The position numbers and the translations under genes are program-made. From an uncultured Clostridium sp. (GTDB taxonomy: Bacteria; Bacillota; Clostridia; TANB77; CAG-508), in NCBI GenBank assembly GCA_947647595.1, contig CANSKZ010000001.1:262912-326911 (forward strand): DNA of 64,000 bases. Reading direction: 5' to 3'. The notes under the pieces are model-generated. The model searched no databases and was not told the DNA's origin. It worked only from the letters and a program-made list of their open reading frames with translations. Positions 27,456-37,407 of the stretch are shown one piece after another. How positions within the stretch are numbered: position 1 is the stretch's first letter; each line of letters opens with the position of its first letter.

Positions 27456-28133
27456 ATGGAAAAACTGGAGCAAAATATTGGCTATACTTTTACCAATAAA
27501 AATTTATTAGAAAATGCATTGACACATACGTCTTACGCTTATGAAAAAAAAGTTGAAAGCAATGAGCGACTAGAATATTTAGGCGATAGCATTTTAGAAT
27601 TTATTAGTAGCAAATATTTATTTGAAAATTTTAAATCGTTATCAGAAGGAGAAATGACTAAAGTTAGAGCCTATGCTGTATGCGAAGACAGTTTATATCA
27701 GATTGCAGAAAAGCATAATTTTAGTGATTTCTTGTATTTGGGAAGAAGTGAAAAAATGTCGCATTCCATCAAAAAAGCCTTAATTGCGGATAGTGTAGAA
27801 GCAGTCATTGCTGCTATTTATTTAGATGGAGGTTTAGAACCAACGGAGAAATTTATTTTAGAAAATATCAAAGAGCAGATTGAATTTGCCAGTAAGAATG
27901 TAGGCATGAAAGACTATAAAACTGTCTTGCAAGAAGAATTACAAAAAAATGGCGAAGTATCCATTCAATACCTTTTAGTAAAAGAGGAAGGACCAGACCA
28001 TGCCAAAACATTTACAATTGATGTAGAATGCAATGGCAAAAAATTATCACAAGGTGTTGGAAAAAGTAAAAAGAAAGCCGAAATGGAAGCGGCAAGAAAA
28101 GCATTGAAAGTCATGAAACAAGAAAGGAAATAA
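27456..28133 (+). CDS. rnc: Ribonuclease III
   Basis: 225 aa from ATG 27456, with GGGAGG upstream. The RNase III signature ERLEYLGDSILEF is at about residues 36-48 and the second metal site DSVEAVIAAIYLDGG at about residue 112. A dsRNA-binding domain covers 155-225. It processes rRNA and dsRNA, and may act on the toxin/antitoxin duplexes predicted here. The radical SAM gene follows after 2 bp. Confidence 0.95.
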   Translation: MEKLEQNIGYTFTNKNLLENALTHTSYAYEKKVESNERLEYLGDSILEFISSKYLFENFKSLSEGEMTKVRAYAVCEDSLYQIAEKHNFSDFLYLGRSEKMSHSIKKALIADSVEAVIAAIYLDGGLEPTEKFILENIKEQIEFASKNVGMKDYKTVLQEELQKNGEVSIQYLLVKEEGPDHAKTFTIDVECNGKKLSQGVGKSKKKAEMEAARKALKVMKQERK

Positions 28134-28135
28134 AA

Positions 28136-29215
28136 ATGAAGAAACAATATATCATTCCTATATTTGTTCCACATTTAGGATGCCCAAATGAATGTACTTT
28201 TTGTAATCAAAGAAAAATTAGTGGTCAGTTCAAAGATGTAACAGAGGAAGATGTTAAAAATACAATTGAATCGTATTTAGATTTATTGAAAGATACCAAA
28301 ACGTACAAAGAAGTTGCCTTTTTTGGCGGAAGTTTTACTGGAATCGACATAGAAATGCAAAATCGATTGCTTAAAACAGCTTATTCCTATATTCAATCCA
28401 AGCAAATTGATGCCATCCGAATTTCTACTAGACCAGATTATATTGACAAACAAACCTTAAAAAGATTAAAAAAATTCAAAGTCAAAACCATTGAATTAGG
28501 TGTCCAATCCACGAATGATTATATCTTGTCAAAATGTAAAAGAGGGCACACATACGATGATGTCAAACATGCTTCACGTCTTATTCGATGGCATGGTTTC
28601 AAACTAGGTCACCAAATGATGGTTGGACTTCCAGAAAGTACCAGACTAGACGAATTAAACACAGCTCGCAATCTAGCAAAACTAAAACCCAAAATGGTTC
28701 GCATTTATCCTGTTTTAGTAATTCGTGACACAGAATTAGAACATGACTATTTGAATGGTGAATTTGAGCCATTAGAAATAAATCAAGCAGTGGAAATTTG
28801 TAAAGAATTAAGTCAATTTTTTGAGAAAAAAAGAATAAAAGTTATCCGCATTGGACTTCAAAATACAGATACCATTTTAAGTCCAGACAAAAAAAATAGC
28901 GAAGTAGTAGCAGGTCCCTATCATGACAATTTTAGGCAATTAGTTGATTCTTCCTATTATTATGATTTACTAAACGAAAAAATCAAAAAAATTAATGCTA
29001 AAGCAAAAGAAATAGAAATCACAGTTAATCCACAGATTGTGGATAGTATTGTGGGATATAAAAAACAAAATCTTCAAAAAATAAAAGAAAACTATAATTT
29101 AGATATCCAACTTAAATTAAATCCCAAATATTCGAAAAAGAAAATCGATATCAAAACCGTTAAAATTTACAAAGAATTTGCAGATGACGACGAAAATGTT
29201 TCCAAAAGAAAATAG
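28136..29215 (+). CDS. Elp3-like radical SAM protein
   Basis: 359 aa. The radical SAM cluster CPNECTFCN (Cx3Cx2C) is at about residues 16-24, followed by FFGGSFTG, ISTRPDYID, ELGVQS and MMVGLPEST, typical of the Elp3-like clade. The Elp3 acetyltransferase domain is absent. In Firmicutes this gene commonly sits between rnc and smc; here it follows rnc, but no smc follows. The exact reaction is not known to me. Confidence 0.85.
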   Translation: MKKQYIIPIFVPHLGCPNECTFCNQRKISGQFKDVTEEDVKNTIESYLDLLKDTKTYKEVAFFGGSFTGIDIEMQNRLLKTAYSYIQSKQIDAIRISTRPDYIDKQTLKRLKKFKVKTIELGVQSTNDYILSKCKRGHTYDDVKHASRLIRWHGFKLGHQMMVGLPESTRLDELNTARNLAKLKPKMVRIYPVLVIRDTELEHDYLNGEFEPLEINQAVEICKELSQFFEKKRIKVIRIGLQNTDTILSPDKKNSEVVAGPYHDNFRQLVDSSYYYDLLNEKIKKINAKAKEIEITVNPQIVDSIVGYKKQNLQKIKENYNLDIQLKLNPKYSKKKIDIKTVKIYKEFADDDENVSKRK

Positions 29216-29297
29216 CATAAAATTTTCCAAATGATTCATACTATAAATAAGAAGAGGGACATTGTGCCCTTATGAATGAATTAAAGGAAAATAAAAA

Positions 29298-30140
29298 ATG
29301 CAAAACATTAAAAAACAAATCAAAGAATATATGATTGCGATTCTAGGAAGTCTTCTAGCTGCCTTTGGAACCAGTTTGTTTTTGCTTCCTAATCAACTAT
29401 CGAGTGGAGGATTTTCTGGAATTGCGACAGTGTTATATTATTTATTTCATATTCAAATGGGAACAACAATCATTGTTTTAAACATTCCTGTTTTTATTTT
29501 GGCGTATATGAGAGAAGGAAAAGAATTCTTTTTTAAAACGTTAGTTTCTACGTTTGTTTTTTCAGAAGGAATTGATTTTTTTGAAAAAATGGAGCCATTT
29601 ACAACCGATAAAATATTAGCCAGTGTTTATGGCGGTGTCATTATTGGAATTGGTTTGGCACTTGTTTTTAAAGCCAGAAGTTCAACAGGTGGAACAGATT
29701 TGCTAGCCAATATTATTAAATCCTATCATCATGAAATCAGTGTTGGAAATATTTTACAAATTTTAGATATTGTTGTAGTATTATTAAATATTGTATTTTT
29801 GCATGAAATCGAAATTGGTTTGTATTCTGCGATTAGTATTTTTATCATTAATAAAATGTTGGATATTATTTTTGAGGGAATTAATTTTAGTAAAATGATT
29901 TATATTATATCTGACCAATATGAAAAAATCTCGCAAGTAATTTGCCAAGAAGTAAAAATAGGAGCAACAGGAGTCTACGGAAAAGGAATTTATACCAACC
30001 AAGAAAAAATGCTAATTCTTTGTGTAGCACGAAGAAGACATATTATAAAAATAAGAGAATTAGCCAAAGAAATTGATTCTGATGCCTTTATTATTATTAT
30101 GGATGCAAGAGAAGTGTATGGATTGGGATTTAAAAATTAA
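29298..30140 (+). CDS. YitT-family membrane protein (DUF161/DUF2179)
   Basis: 280 aa. Five to six membrane helices with GTSLFLLPNQLSSGGFSG and ARSSTGGTDLLA are followed by the soluble DUF2179 domain (about 215-275), which has GKGIYTNQEKMLILCV and DAREVYGLGF. Common in Firmicutes, with unknown substrate. A short GGGACATTGTGCCC hairpin precedes the gene. Confidence 0.85.
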   Translation: MQNIKKQIKEYMIAILGSLLAAFGTSLFLLPNQLSSGGFSGIATVLYYLFHIQMGTTIIVLNIPVFILAYMREGKEFFFKTLVSTFVFSEGIDFFEKMEPFTTDKILASVYGGVIIGIGLALVFKARSSTGGTDLLANIIKSYHHEISVGNILQILDIVVVLLNIVFLHEIEIGLYSAISIFIINKMLDIIFEGINFSKMIYIISDQYEKISQVICQEVKIGATGVYGKGIYTNQEKMLILCVARRRHIIKIRELAKEIDSDAFIIIMDAREVYGLGFKN

Positions 30141-30479
30141 ATATAATATCAATAAGAGAGTGTATTAGATGTTCACCCAAAAATAACGGATAAAAAATAG
30201 TAATTATTCAAACCAAATCAATAGGAGGGGGAATTATAATCGGTCCAATGGAAGAAAACAAAATTAAGATTTGACTTTCAACAAAATGCTCGTATATATG
30301 ATATTAATATAGTTAAGTAGATAATCTAATAATTTAGAAAAAAGAAATAATCATTTTTAAAATCGATTATTTCTTTTTTTCAAAATTAATAAAATTTATT
30401 CTAAAAAATCTTGTCATTTTTCTAAAATTTAGATATAATAAAAACAAGCGTAAATAAACTGAAAAAGGAGAATCAATTC
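30141..30479 (+). other. Gene-free stretch with short transcript-like signals
   Basis: No gene over 40 codons. An AGGAGGGGG at about 30222 is followed by only a tiny ORF (ATG at about 30249, 8 codons). A weak TTGACT and TATATG pair and a clear terminator hairpin at 30341-30380 (AAAGAAATAATC / GATTATTTCTTT plus T-run) could delimit a small RNA or a decayed gene. Confidence 0.35.
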
Positions 30480-32697
30480 ATGGAGCAAGAACCTAAAAAA
30501 GTAAAAAAAATAATTTTGATTACAATGCTATTTTTGCTTATCATTTTAGTGGCAACCTATGTTGCATACTCTTATTATGCTAAAAATATAGCAGGTCTAG
30601 CTTTGAAAAAAGAAGTGCTAGAAAATGTGAAAAATAATGATTTATCTTTTTTCTTAAATCAAGAAATATATGAATCAATGATAGAAAGAATGGAAAAAAA
30701 CAATTTTGAAATTGCTTCTGATATTACATTATCCACAACGATGGAAAATAACATGTTCTCGGAATTAGATTTGTCAAAATTCCAATTTCACTATGATTTT
30801 CTAAAAAACAACCAAAAAATATATCACAAATTGCAAACACAATATGCAGCAAATGATTTTATAATTTTTGATTTTATCACAACCCCAAAACAATTTGCCA
30901 TGAAATCAGACGAAATCGTTAACAAATACGTTGGAATTAATCCGTCTAATTTTCAAAATACCGTAAATCAATTATACGATACAGAAATGGATTTATCCAA
31001 TGCAAAAAAAATAAAAGATTTTATCATTGATAGAGAAGAAATTCGACTTTCCCATTTGCAAGAAGCTCAAACATTACAAGATATGGTTAATTTAGTCGGA
31101 ACAGAAATATTACCAGAAAATATCTCCAAAAAAGAAAATGTTGTTGTTACCATTAACTCGGAACAAATTGCAACAACAGAATATACCATTTCCTTAAATA
31201 ACAACCAAGCCAACCATATATTTGAGCGGTATGGCACAAATGATTGAAAAGGATAATGAATTAATTTCCCAATTAGTTGCTAGTCAGGAAAAAACAGGAG
31301 AAAAAGAAGAAAGTGATTTTTTAGAATATCAAGATAATGATAACATTGTACAAATTCCAGGAAAAGAACAAAATTTCAATACATCGATTCAAATTTGGGA
31401 CTCCAACACAACAACCCTAAATACTATTCCTGCTAATACCACATTGGACCAAGAAAATACTAATTCCCAAAATACAATAGCCAATCAAATTCCTTCTGAA
31501 ACAACACCACCAGAAGAGAATTCATCAAATGAACAGACCTCTTCTACCGAAACGCCCGAAGAACCAACTCCAGAACCAATAGAACCAACCAACCAAATCC
31601 CACAAACCGACTCACAACAAGAACAAAATGAACCATTAATAGAAGAAGATAATTTTAGGTTACAAGGCTATATCGAAATTAATGAAAATACAGAAAATTA
31701 TGCACAAGACGAAAACTTTATTATAGGTGAAAATTTTGAAGATACTTTAAATAATATTACCAATTGGACCAAAAACATAAATTGGTCTTCCTACCTAATA
31801 ACTGGAGCCAAAGCAAACATTTCTGAAACGGAACTAAAAAAAGAAATACAAAAAATGTTAACAAAAAGAATTCAGCAAAATAATAGTTTTGTCATTAAAC
31901 TATATGTCAGTCAAGGTAAAACTGTAAAAATCCGTTTTGAAATTCCAGAAACATTAGAAAGCTTTGATGTAGCAATATTTTCTCAAAACGACTACGAAAA
32001 ATATTTAACCATAACCAATCTAGTAGGAAATGAAGATAGTGCAAGTGGGCAAATAGCAAGCCTATATCTAAAAAAAGCAGATGCTGTCATCAATACAAAA
32101 ATGAATTTGCAAAAAATTAGCAAAAGCAAAATTAGCCAAAAAACCAATATAAATTTAGAAACCAAAGGAACCCAAAATGCCAAAAAATATACGACTAATT
32201 TAGAAATTGCGTATTCCGATTCAGAAGGAGAATTTAGGGTTGTTACAAAAAATTCTTTAAACTTTGATACAGCAAAAGAAATAGAAGATTTAAACCAAGA
32301 AAATTGTTTATTTTTAGATGAGCTATCTAACGATGACTTGAAAATGACAATCGAAGCAATCAAACAAAAAGCACTAGAGGTTTTAAGAGAAAAAAATCGA
32401 AATCTAAATATTGTCGACTTAAATAATTCCAATTCAATTGTGAAACAAACAGAACAAAATTCTATGACAGAAGAAGAATTAGCACTAAAAGAACAAGCTA
32501 AGCAAGCCTTAATAAAAAATATAGCAGATAAAATGCGAGATTATCAAAATGAAGGCAAAAATCTAAAAATCGAAGATTTGCAAGGCTTAGAGATACCAGG
32601 ATATCAAGTACAAATATCCATCAGTTCGAATCTAGCAATCATAACAGTAAATGGTTATCAATTTAATTTAGATTCAGACTTTAATTTATCAGATTAA
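30480..32697 (+). CDS. Membrane-anchored secreted protein, unknown, read through a +1 shift at CGG
   Basis: 738 aa if the C at 31227 is skipped; otherwise two pieces of 255 and about 490 aa. N-terminal membrane helix (12-32), then an extracellular region, an acidic Thr/Glu/Pro/Asn linker (about 300-385) and a second helical/beta region with repeated KISKSKISQKTN-like segments. Family not recognised. The zero-frame codon 250 is CGG in ATATTTGAGCGGTATGGC. Skipping C gives HIFEGMAQMIEKDN without a gap, and the second half has no ribosome site of its own. The DUF5050 gene follows after 16 bp. Confidence 0.65.
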
Positions 32698-32713
32698 TAA
32701 AAGGAAGTTAAAA

Positions 32714-33649
32714 ATGAAGAAAAAAAGAAGACTAATGATGCTCATTTTGCTACTAATTCTAATCATAATTGGCATCCATTATTTCAAGAAAAACAAAGAA
32801 AATGGCAATATAGCCAATATGGGATTAGCCTGTGAAAAAGATGGTGTCATCTATTATAATAAATATGAAAAAGGTATTTTTTCTATCAAAAATGGAGAAG
32901 AAAAACAATTAACAGACGAAACAGCCTATTCCTTAAATCTGCTTGATGATAAAATCTATTATATCACAGTTGCTGATTTTAATAATGTAATCATCAAAAG
33001 TGTTGATACCAATGGAGAAAATCTGAAAAGTATTGCCACCATTTATACATCAATTAGTAAAATTTATGTAGATCATCAATCCATTTATTATTCGACAAAT
33101 GAAACAGGAAAAGGAATTGCAAAAATCGATTTAAATGGAGAAAATGAGCAAATCTTAGTAACAGAAACGGTACAAGATTTTCAAGTAGCACAAAAAGAAA
33201 TCTATTATGTGACAAATACAAATCAAATTTGCAAAATTGCTACTTCAGGACAAAACAATCAAACTTTAACTGATACAGGAATTGCTAAAAAAATACAAGT
33301 GGTTGACCAATGGATTTATTATTATGACCAAACCGAAAATGCTTTATTTCGTCTAAAACCAAATGGTAAGAAAAAAGAACTTGTTTCTGTTCTCATCCAA
33401 AATGAAATTTATAATGTTTCTGGAAAATATGTATATTATTTTAATCGAGAACAATCTAAAATTGCCAGAATGAGAATCGGAAAAAGCAACCAATGTGATG
33501 ATATTGCAGAGTTGCAAGTTACCAAGACGAAAATTAATCTAGTAAACGATGAAATATATTACTTGGACAAAAGTGAAGATGAATCACAAACCTATCAAAT
33601 TTACAGAAGAAAAGTAAACGGTGACCCAATAAAACCAGTTGAATATTAA
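32714..33649 (+). CDS. DUF5050-type membrane-anchored beta-propeller protein
   Basis: 311 aa. Single N-terminal membrane helix (6-24), then repeated beta motifs of the type IYYSTNE...IAKIDLNGEN, IYYVTNTNQICKI and IYYYDQTENALFRL, the DUF5050 propeller repeat pattern. Likely outside the membrane. It lies in the same group as the 30480 gene, AAGGAAG before the ATG. Function unknown. Confidence 0.75.
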   Translation: MKKKRRLMMLILLLILIIIGIHYFKKNKENGNIANMGLACEKDGVIYYNKYEKGIFSIKNGEEKQLTDETAYSLNLLDDKIYYITVADFNNVIIKSVDTNGENLKSIATIYTSISKIYVDHQSIYYSTNETGKGIAKIDLNGENEQILVTETVQDFQVAQKEIYYVTNTNQICKIATSGQNNQTLTDTGIAKKIQVVDQWIYYYDQTENALFRLKPNGKKKELVSVLIQNEIYNVSGKYVYYFNREQSKIARMRIGKSNQCDDIAELQVTKTKINLVNDEIYYLDKSEDESQTYQIYRRKVNGDPIKPVEY

Positions 33650-33665
33650 GAAAATAGGAGAAAAT

Positions 33666-33803
33666 ATGAAATTAGGAACAATTGTGTATGATAATGAAAT
33701 TTATAATTTGGATTTTATGACGTCTGATGAAATAAAAGAAATCATTAATTTAGTCGAAGCTACTAAATTAAAAGATATGAATACTGCAAAAAATATCAAC
33801 TAA
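33666..33803 (+). CDS. Small hypothetical protein
   Basis: 45 aa: ATG 33666 with AATAGGAG 6 bp upstream. Acidic, with no membrane segment and no family recognised. It lies between the DUF5050 gene and the coiled-coil gene, in the same direction with short gaps. Accepted because the ribosome site and spacing fit an operon member. Confidence 0.45.
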   Translation: MKLGTIVYDNEIYNLDFMTSDEIKEIINLVEATKLKDMNTAKNIN

Positions 33804-33835
33804 CAAACGATGAAATCACCTTTAAAGGAGGAAAA

Positions 33836-34807
33836 ATGAGAATTAAAACAAATGATAAATATACATCAATGCTTTTAAAAAACAGGTACGAAAATATCAA
33901 AAACGAAATTCATTTATCAGCTATTTTAAACCGTGTTTATAGTGAAAAACTAACTGGGGAAATCATTCGTACCAAAGTAACCAACCAGTTCAATTCAATG
34001 GAAACATCCATCAGTCGTATCAATCCTAAGTTTGGTGAAAAAGCAAAAAATTATGATAAAATGAAACAACAAATGATGGAAACGCTCGACCACTATGAAT
34101 TGAATTTAACGCAACTTTCTCAAATTCATAACGCAGAAATAGAAGAATTAATTTTGAAGAAAGTTGAAATAGAATCTAAATTATTAATGGCAATTTTAAC
34201 CAAAGAACAACTTTATCGAAACGATCGAAAAAAGCAAACGGAAAATGATAAAAATATTATTTTACATAGTATTAATCATGTTGTCGAAAAAATTAAAAAT
34301 AAAGCAAAAGAAAAAAAACAAGTAGACGTTAATTTAATTAATCGAATTCAAGATGGAAAAGAAGTAGAAAAGGAAATCAAAGAAAAATTACAGGCTTCCG
34401 AAGAATTCAGAAACAATCAAGCGTACATTAGAAAATTAGAAAAAGAGATAAAAATAATTACTAAAAAAATCACAAATTTAAATGAGCAAACAGCGAGCAA
34501 GATTTTTGATGCCATGGAAACAGGTGATAAAATGCTTTCCACTCAAATCAAAAGACCCCACACAATCAAGCGTATTACAAAATTTTTCACCAATCGATTT
34601 AACACCTATCATGTGATTATAAAAAATGTAATTGAACCAGTCAACCAAAGAATTGATGAATTCAAAGTAAATGAGCTAAAAAAGGTAAATATCCAGCCAA
34701 AGGAATTTGATTTGCCAGAATTTGAAACGAAAATTCGAGAAAAACAAGACTTAGTATTTCAGAATATTGATAATAAAATAATTTGTAAAGAATTAGAAAT
34801 AATTTAA
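33836..34807 (+). CDS. Long coiled-coil cytoplasmic protein, unknown
   Basis: 323 aa, almost entirely helical and charged, no membrane helix. AAAGGAGG precedes ATG. Heptad-like stretches at about 60-120 and 150-235. No family recognised; resembles structural or scaffold proteins only in composition. Last gene of the 30480 group, followed by the pheS leader. Confidence 0.55.
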   Translation: MRIKTNDKYTSMLLKNRYENIKNEIHLSAILNRVYSEKLTGEIIRTKVTNQFNSMETSISRINPKFGEKAKNYDKMKQQMMETLDHYELNLTQLSQIHNAEIEELILKKVEIESKLLMAILTKEQLYRNDRKKQTENDKNIILHSINHVVEKIKNKAKEKKQVDVNLINRIQDGKEVEKEIKEKLQASEEFRNNQAYIRKLEKEIKIITKKITNLNEQTASKIFDAMETGDKMLSTQIKRPHTIKRITKFFTNRFNTYHVIIKNVIEPVNQRIDEFKVNELKKVNIQPKEFDLPEFETKIREKQDLVFQNIDNKIICKELEII

Positions 34808-34845
34808 CATATAAACTGTAAATGTTATTTAACAACTACAGACTC

Positions 34846-34874
34846 TTGACATTTTGCAAAAAATATGATACAAA
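34846..34874 (+). promoter_or_regulatory. pheS promoter
   Basis: TTGACA at 34846-34851, 17 bp, TACAAA at 34869-34874. Confidence 0.75.
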
Positions 34875-34889
34875 TATAAAAAAACAAAG

Positions 34890-35130
34890 AAACCGATTGA
34901 AAAAGCAAAGTAAATAAGCCAAAAAATATCCAAGAGAGAGCAAGCATTTGCTGGAAGTTTGCTTGATATTTCCTTATTGAAAATTCACTTTTGAGGTTCT
35001 TGCGTTGAAAATTTGAGTAGGCGCAAGCGTTAGTTACGTTATAACGAGATGAGATTAAAAGAAATTTTAATGAAATTAGGTGGTACCACGAAAGCTTTCG
35101 TCCTATGTTGGAACGGAAGCTTTTTTTGTT
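34890..35130 (+). promoter_or_regulatory. T-box riboswitch, tRNA-Phe specific (specifier TTC)
   Basis: The leader carries the T-box sequence GGTGGTACCACG at about 35080, just before a terminator (AAAGCTTTCGT / ACGGAAGCTTT plus T-run). Stem I features AGAGAGC and GCTGGAAG are at about 34930-34955. The right side of the specifier loop reads AAATTCACTTTTGAGG, placing TTC (34984-34986), a Phe codon followed by A. It matches the downstream phenylalanyl-tRNA synthetase gene. Confidence 0.88.
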
Positions 35131-35175
35131 AGCGAGAAATCGCATTACAGGCAACACCTAAAAAAGGAGGTTTTT

Positions 35176-36196
35176 ATGGGAGATAAAATTTCAGAAATAA
35201 GTGAAGCTGTTAAGAAAAAATTAGCAGAAATTAAGACATTACAAGAATTGCAAGATTTGAAAGTTAAGTATTTAGGGAAAAAAGGCGAATTAACAGCCAT
35301 GTTAAAAGGATTAGGAAAAATGACGCCAGAAGAAAGACCAATTTTTGGGCAAAAAGTAAATCAATTGCGTGAAGAATTGGAAAAATCAATGGCAAGACGT
35401 GAAAGAGATGTCAAAGAAAAATTAATGGAGCAAAAATTAGCCAAAGAAAAAATTGATGTGACAATGCCAGGAAAAAATATTGAACTTCGGTTCGATTCAT
35501 CCGATTACGCAAGTTATTGAAGAAGTAAAAGAAATCTTTTTAGGAATGGGATATAGTGTAGCAGATGGTCCAGAAGTAGAAACAACGTATTATGTTTTTG
35601 ACCAATTAAATACACCATTAGACCATCCAGCAAGAGATTTGCAAGATACATTTTATGTAACTGATGATGTAATTTTGAGAACTCAAACATCTTCTGTGCA
35701 AATTCGCACGATGGAACAGCAAAAACCACCAATTAAAATTATTTGTCCCGGTGCTGTATATCGTTCGGATACACCAGATGCAACACATTCGCCATTGTTT
35801 CATCAAATCGAAGGTTTGGTAGTGGATAAAAATATTACGATGTCCGATTTAAAAGGAACGTTGGAAATGTTTGTGAAAAATTGTCTTGGACCAAATACAA
35901 AAATTCGATTTAGACCACATCATTTTCCATATACAGAACCTAGTGCAGAAGCGGATGTTTCCTGTTTTGTTTGTGGAGGAAAAGGTTGCAGAGTTTGCAA
36001 GCAAGAAGGTTGGATTGAGCTTTTAGGCTGTGGAATGGTGCATCCGAAAGTCTTAGAAAACTGTGGAATTGACCCAAATGAATATTCTGGATTTGCCTTT
36101 GGATTTGGTGTCGAAAGAATTGCCATGGCAAAATTTGGAATCGACGATTTGCGTTTATTGTATGAAAACGATGTGCGATTTTTAAAACAATTTTAA
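35176..36196 (+). CDS. pheS: Phenylalanyl-tRNA synthetase alpha chain, read through a +1 shift at CGG
   Basis: 339 aa if the C at 35488 is skipped; 114 aa in the zero frame. AAAGGAGG precedes ATG 35176. N-terminal coiled coil (1-90), then the class II catalytic core: GSIHPITQ, motif 2 region [39 protein letters not shown], and motif 3 [13 protein letters not shown]. At zero-frame codon 105 (CGG, 35488-35490) skipping C gives [12 protein letters not shown] glycine three residues before the His of HP is conserved in PheS. Essential enzyme, so the shift must be efficient if the sequence is correct. Confidence 0.93.
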
Positions 36197-36229
36197 GAGG
36201 AAATACAAATCATTCAAAGGAGAAAAATT

Positions 36230-36514
36230 ATGTTTGGTTTATCTGAAAATAGCTATAAGCAAATTCTGAAGGTTGTTAAAGACAATGCAAAATATCAATT
36301 TAAACTATTTGGCTCTAGAGCGAGAGGAGATAATAGAAAAAATTCTGATATTGATTTAGCAATTTTTCAAAATGTAACAGAACAAGATGAGTTTAAAATA
36401 AGAAATGAAATTGATTTATTGGATATTATTTATATGGTTGATTTGGTTTTTGTAGATGAAAATACAAAACAAGAATTGTTGGAATCAATTGAAAAGGAAG
36501 GAGTTGAATTGTAA
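36230..36514 (+). CDS. mntA: MntA-type nucleotidyltransferase antitoxin
   Basis: 94 aa. Minimal nucleotidyltransferase with GSRARGDNRKNSDID, an exact GSx10DxD motif (about residues 26-40). In type VII toxin-antitoxin systems MntA AMPylates the HEPN toxin HepT and silences it. The partner gene follows immediately. AAGGAG lies upstream of the ATG. Confidence 0.88.
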   Translation: MFGLSENSYKQILKVVKDNAKYQFKLFGSRARGDNRKNSDIDLAIFQNVTEQDEFKIRNEIDLLDIIYMVDLVFVDENTKQELLESIEKEGVEL

Positions 36515-36515
36515 T

Positions 36516-36893
36516 TTGAAACGATTAGAAGAAAGAAGAAAGGATTTTGAGAATGCATTTAAAAGATTAGAAGAAGCGTTAAAAGAAAACGAAACAGAAA
36601 TTGCAATTGATGGTACCTTACATCGATTTGAATTCACGTTTGAATTGGCTTGGAAAACGATGAAAGATTATTTAGAATATCAAGGTGTAATCGAAAATAC
36701 AGGGAGTCCACGCGAGATTATAAAAGTGGCTTTTAAGCAAGGATTGATTGCAGAAGGAGAAGACTGGATTCAAATGATGCTTTCAAGAAATAGTTTATCC
36801 CATTTGTATGATGAAAAGACATCAAGACAAATTTATGATTTAATAAAAAATAAATATGTTTATTTATTGAAAGATATTTTAGAAAAAGTATAA
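36516..36893 (+). CDS. hepT: HepT-like HEPN toxin (HI0074 family)
   Basis: 125 aa from TTG 36516, one base after the MntA stop; GGAG lies 12 bp upstream. An earlier in-frame ATG inside mntA is possible but less likely. It is helical, with EFTFELAWKTMKDYLE, and the HEPN motif reads RNSLSHLY, an exact Rx4HxY as in HepT, whose Tyr is the AMPylation site. Predicted RNA-cleaving toxin neutralised by the upstream MntA. Older annotations call the family nucleotidyltransferase substrate-binding protein. Confidence 0.85.
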   Translation: MKRLEERRKDFENAFKRLEEALKENETEIAIDGTLHRFEFTFELAWKTMKDYLEYQGVIENTGSPREIIKVAFKQGLIAEGEDWIQMMLSRNSLSHLYDEKTSRQIYDLIKNKYVYLLKDILEKV

Positions 36894-36966
36894 CGATAGG
36901 AAGATTAGCCACCTTCCATATCGAAATATAAAACGTAAAATAACTTGTAATACAAAAGGAGAAAAT

Positions 36967-37392
36967 ATGGATTTTATAATCAGGAAAACAAGAATTGAAG
37001 ATTTAGAGCAATTGCCAGAATTGTACAAATCTGGTTTTGGCAAAGAAACGAATATTCCAAAAATGTACGAAAAATTTGATAAATTAAAAAATGATGAACA
37101 TTATTTATTTTATTCTGCTGTCACAAACGAAAACGAATTAGTAGGATTTTTAAATGTCATTTTGCATGAAGATATTGTGGAAGAATGTCAAGATTTTGCA
37201 ACTGTTTGGAACGTAAGAGCAAAATACAAAAGGCAAGGAATTGCAACACAGATGTTTCGATTCATGGAAGAGGATTTGCGAAAATTAAACGTTGATTTTA
37301 TTGACTTAACCGCAGTCAATAGCAAAGAGGCAAATGCGTTTTATCAAAGTTTAGGCTATGAAAAAGAAAACGCCTATTTTAAAAAATTATAA
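36967..37392 (+). CDS. GNAT-family N-acetyltransferase
   Basis: 141 aa. GNAT fold: N-terminal FIIRKTRIEDLEQLPEL, the acetyl-CoA loop VRAKYKRQGIATQMF (R/Q-x-x-G-x-G/A type), and the C-terminal NAFYQSLGYEKEN motif. Substrate unknown. It lies between the HepT-MntA pair and pheT, 15 bp before pheT. Confidence 0.85.
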   Translation: MDFIIRKTRIEDLEQLPELYKSGFGKETNIPKMYEKFDKLKNDEHYLFYSAVTNENELVGFLNVILHEDIVEECQDFATVWNVRAKYKRQGIATQMFRFMEEDLRKLNVDFIDLTAVNSKEANAFYQSLGYEKENAYFKKL

Positions 37393-37407
37393 ATCAAGGA
37401 GGAAAAT

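Noticed and set aside
30222..30276. Tiny ORF after AGGAGGGGG
   Set aside because: Only 8 codons, badly spaced from the ribosome site, no conserved look; noted only as part of the gene-free stretch.
36230..36893. A DNA polymerase beta-like repair or antibiotic-resistance nucleotidyltransferase
   Set aside because: The minimal size, exact GSx10DxD and adjacent Rx4HxY HEPN partner fit the MntA-HepT toxin-antitoxin pair better.
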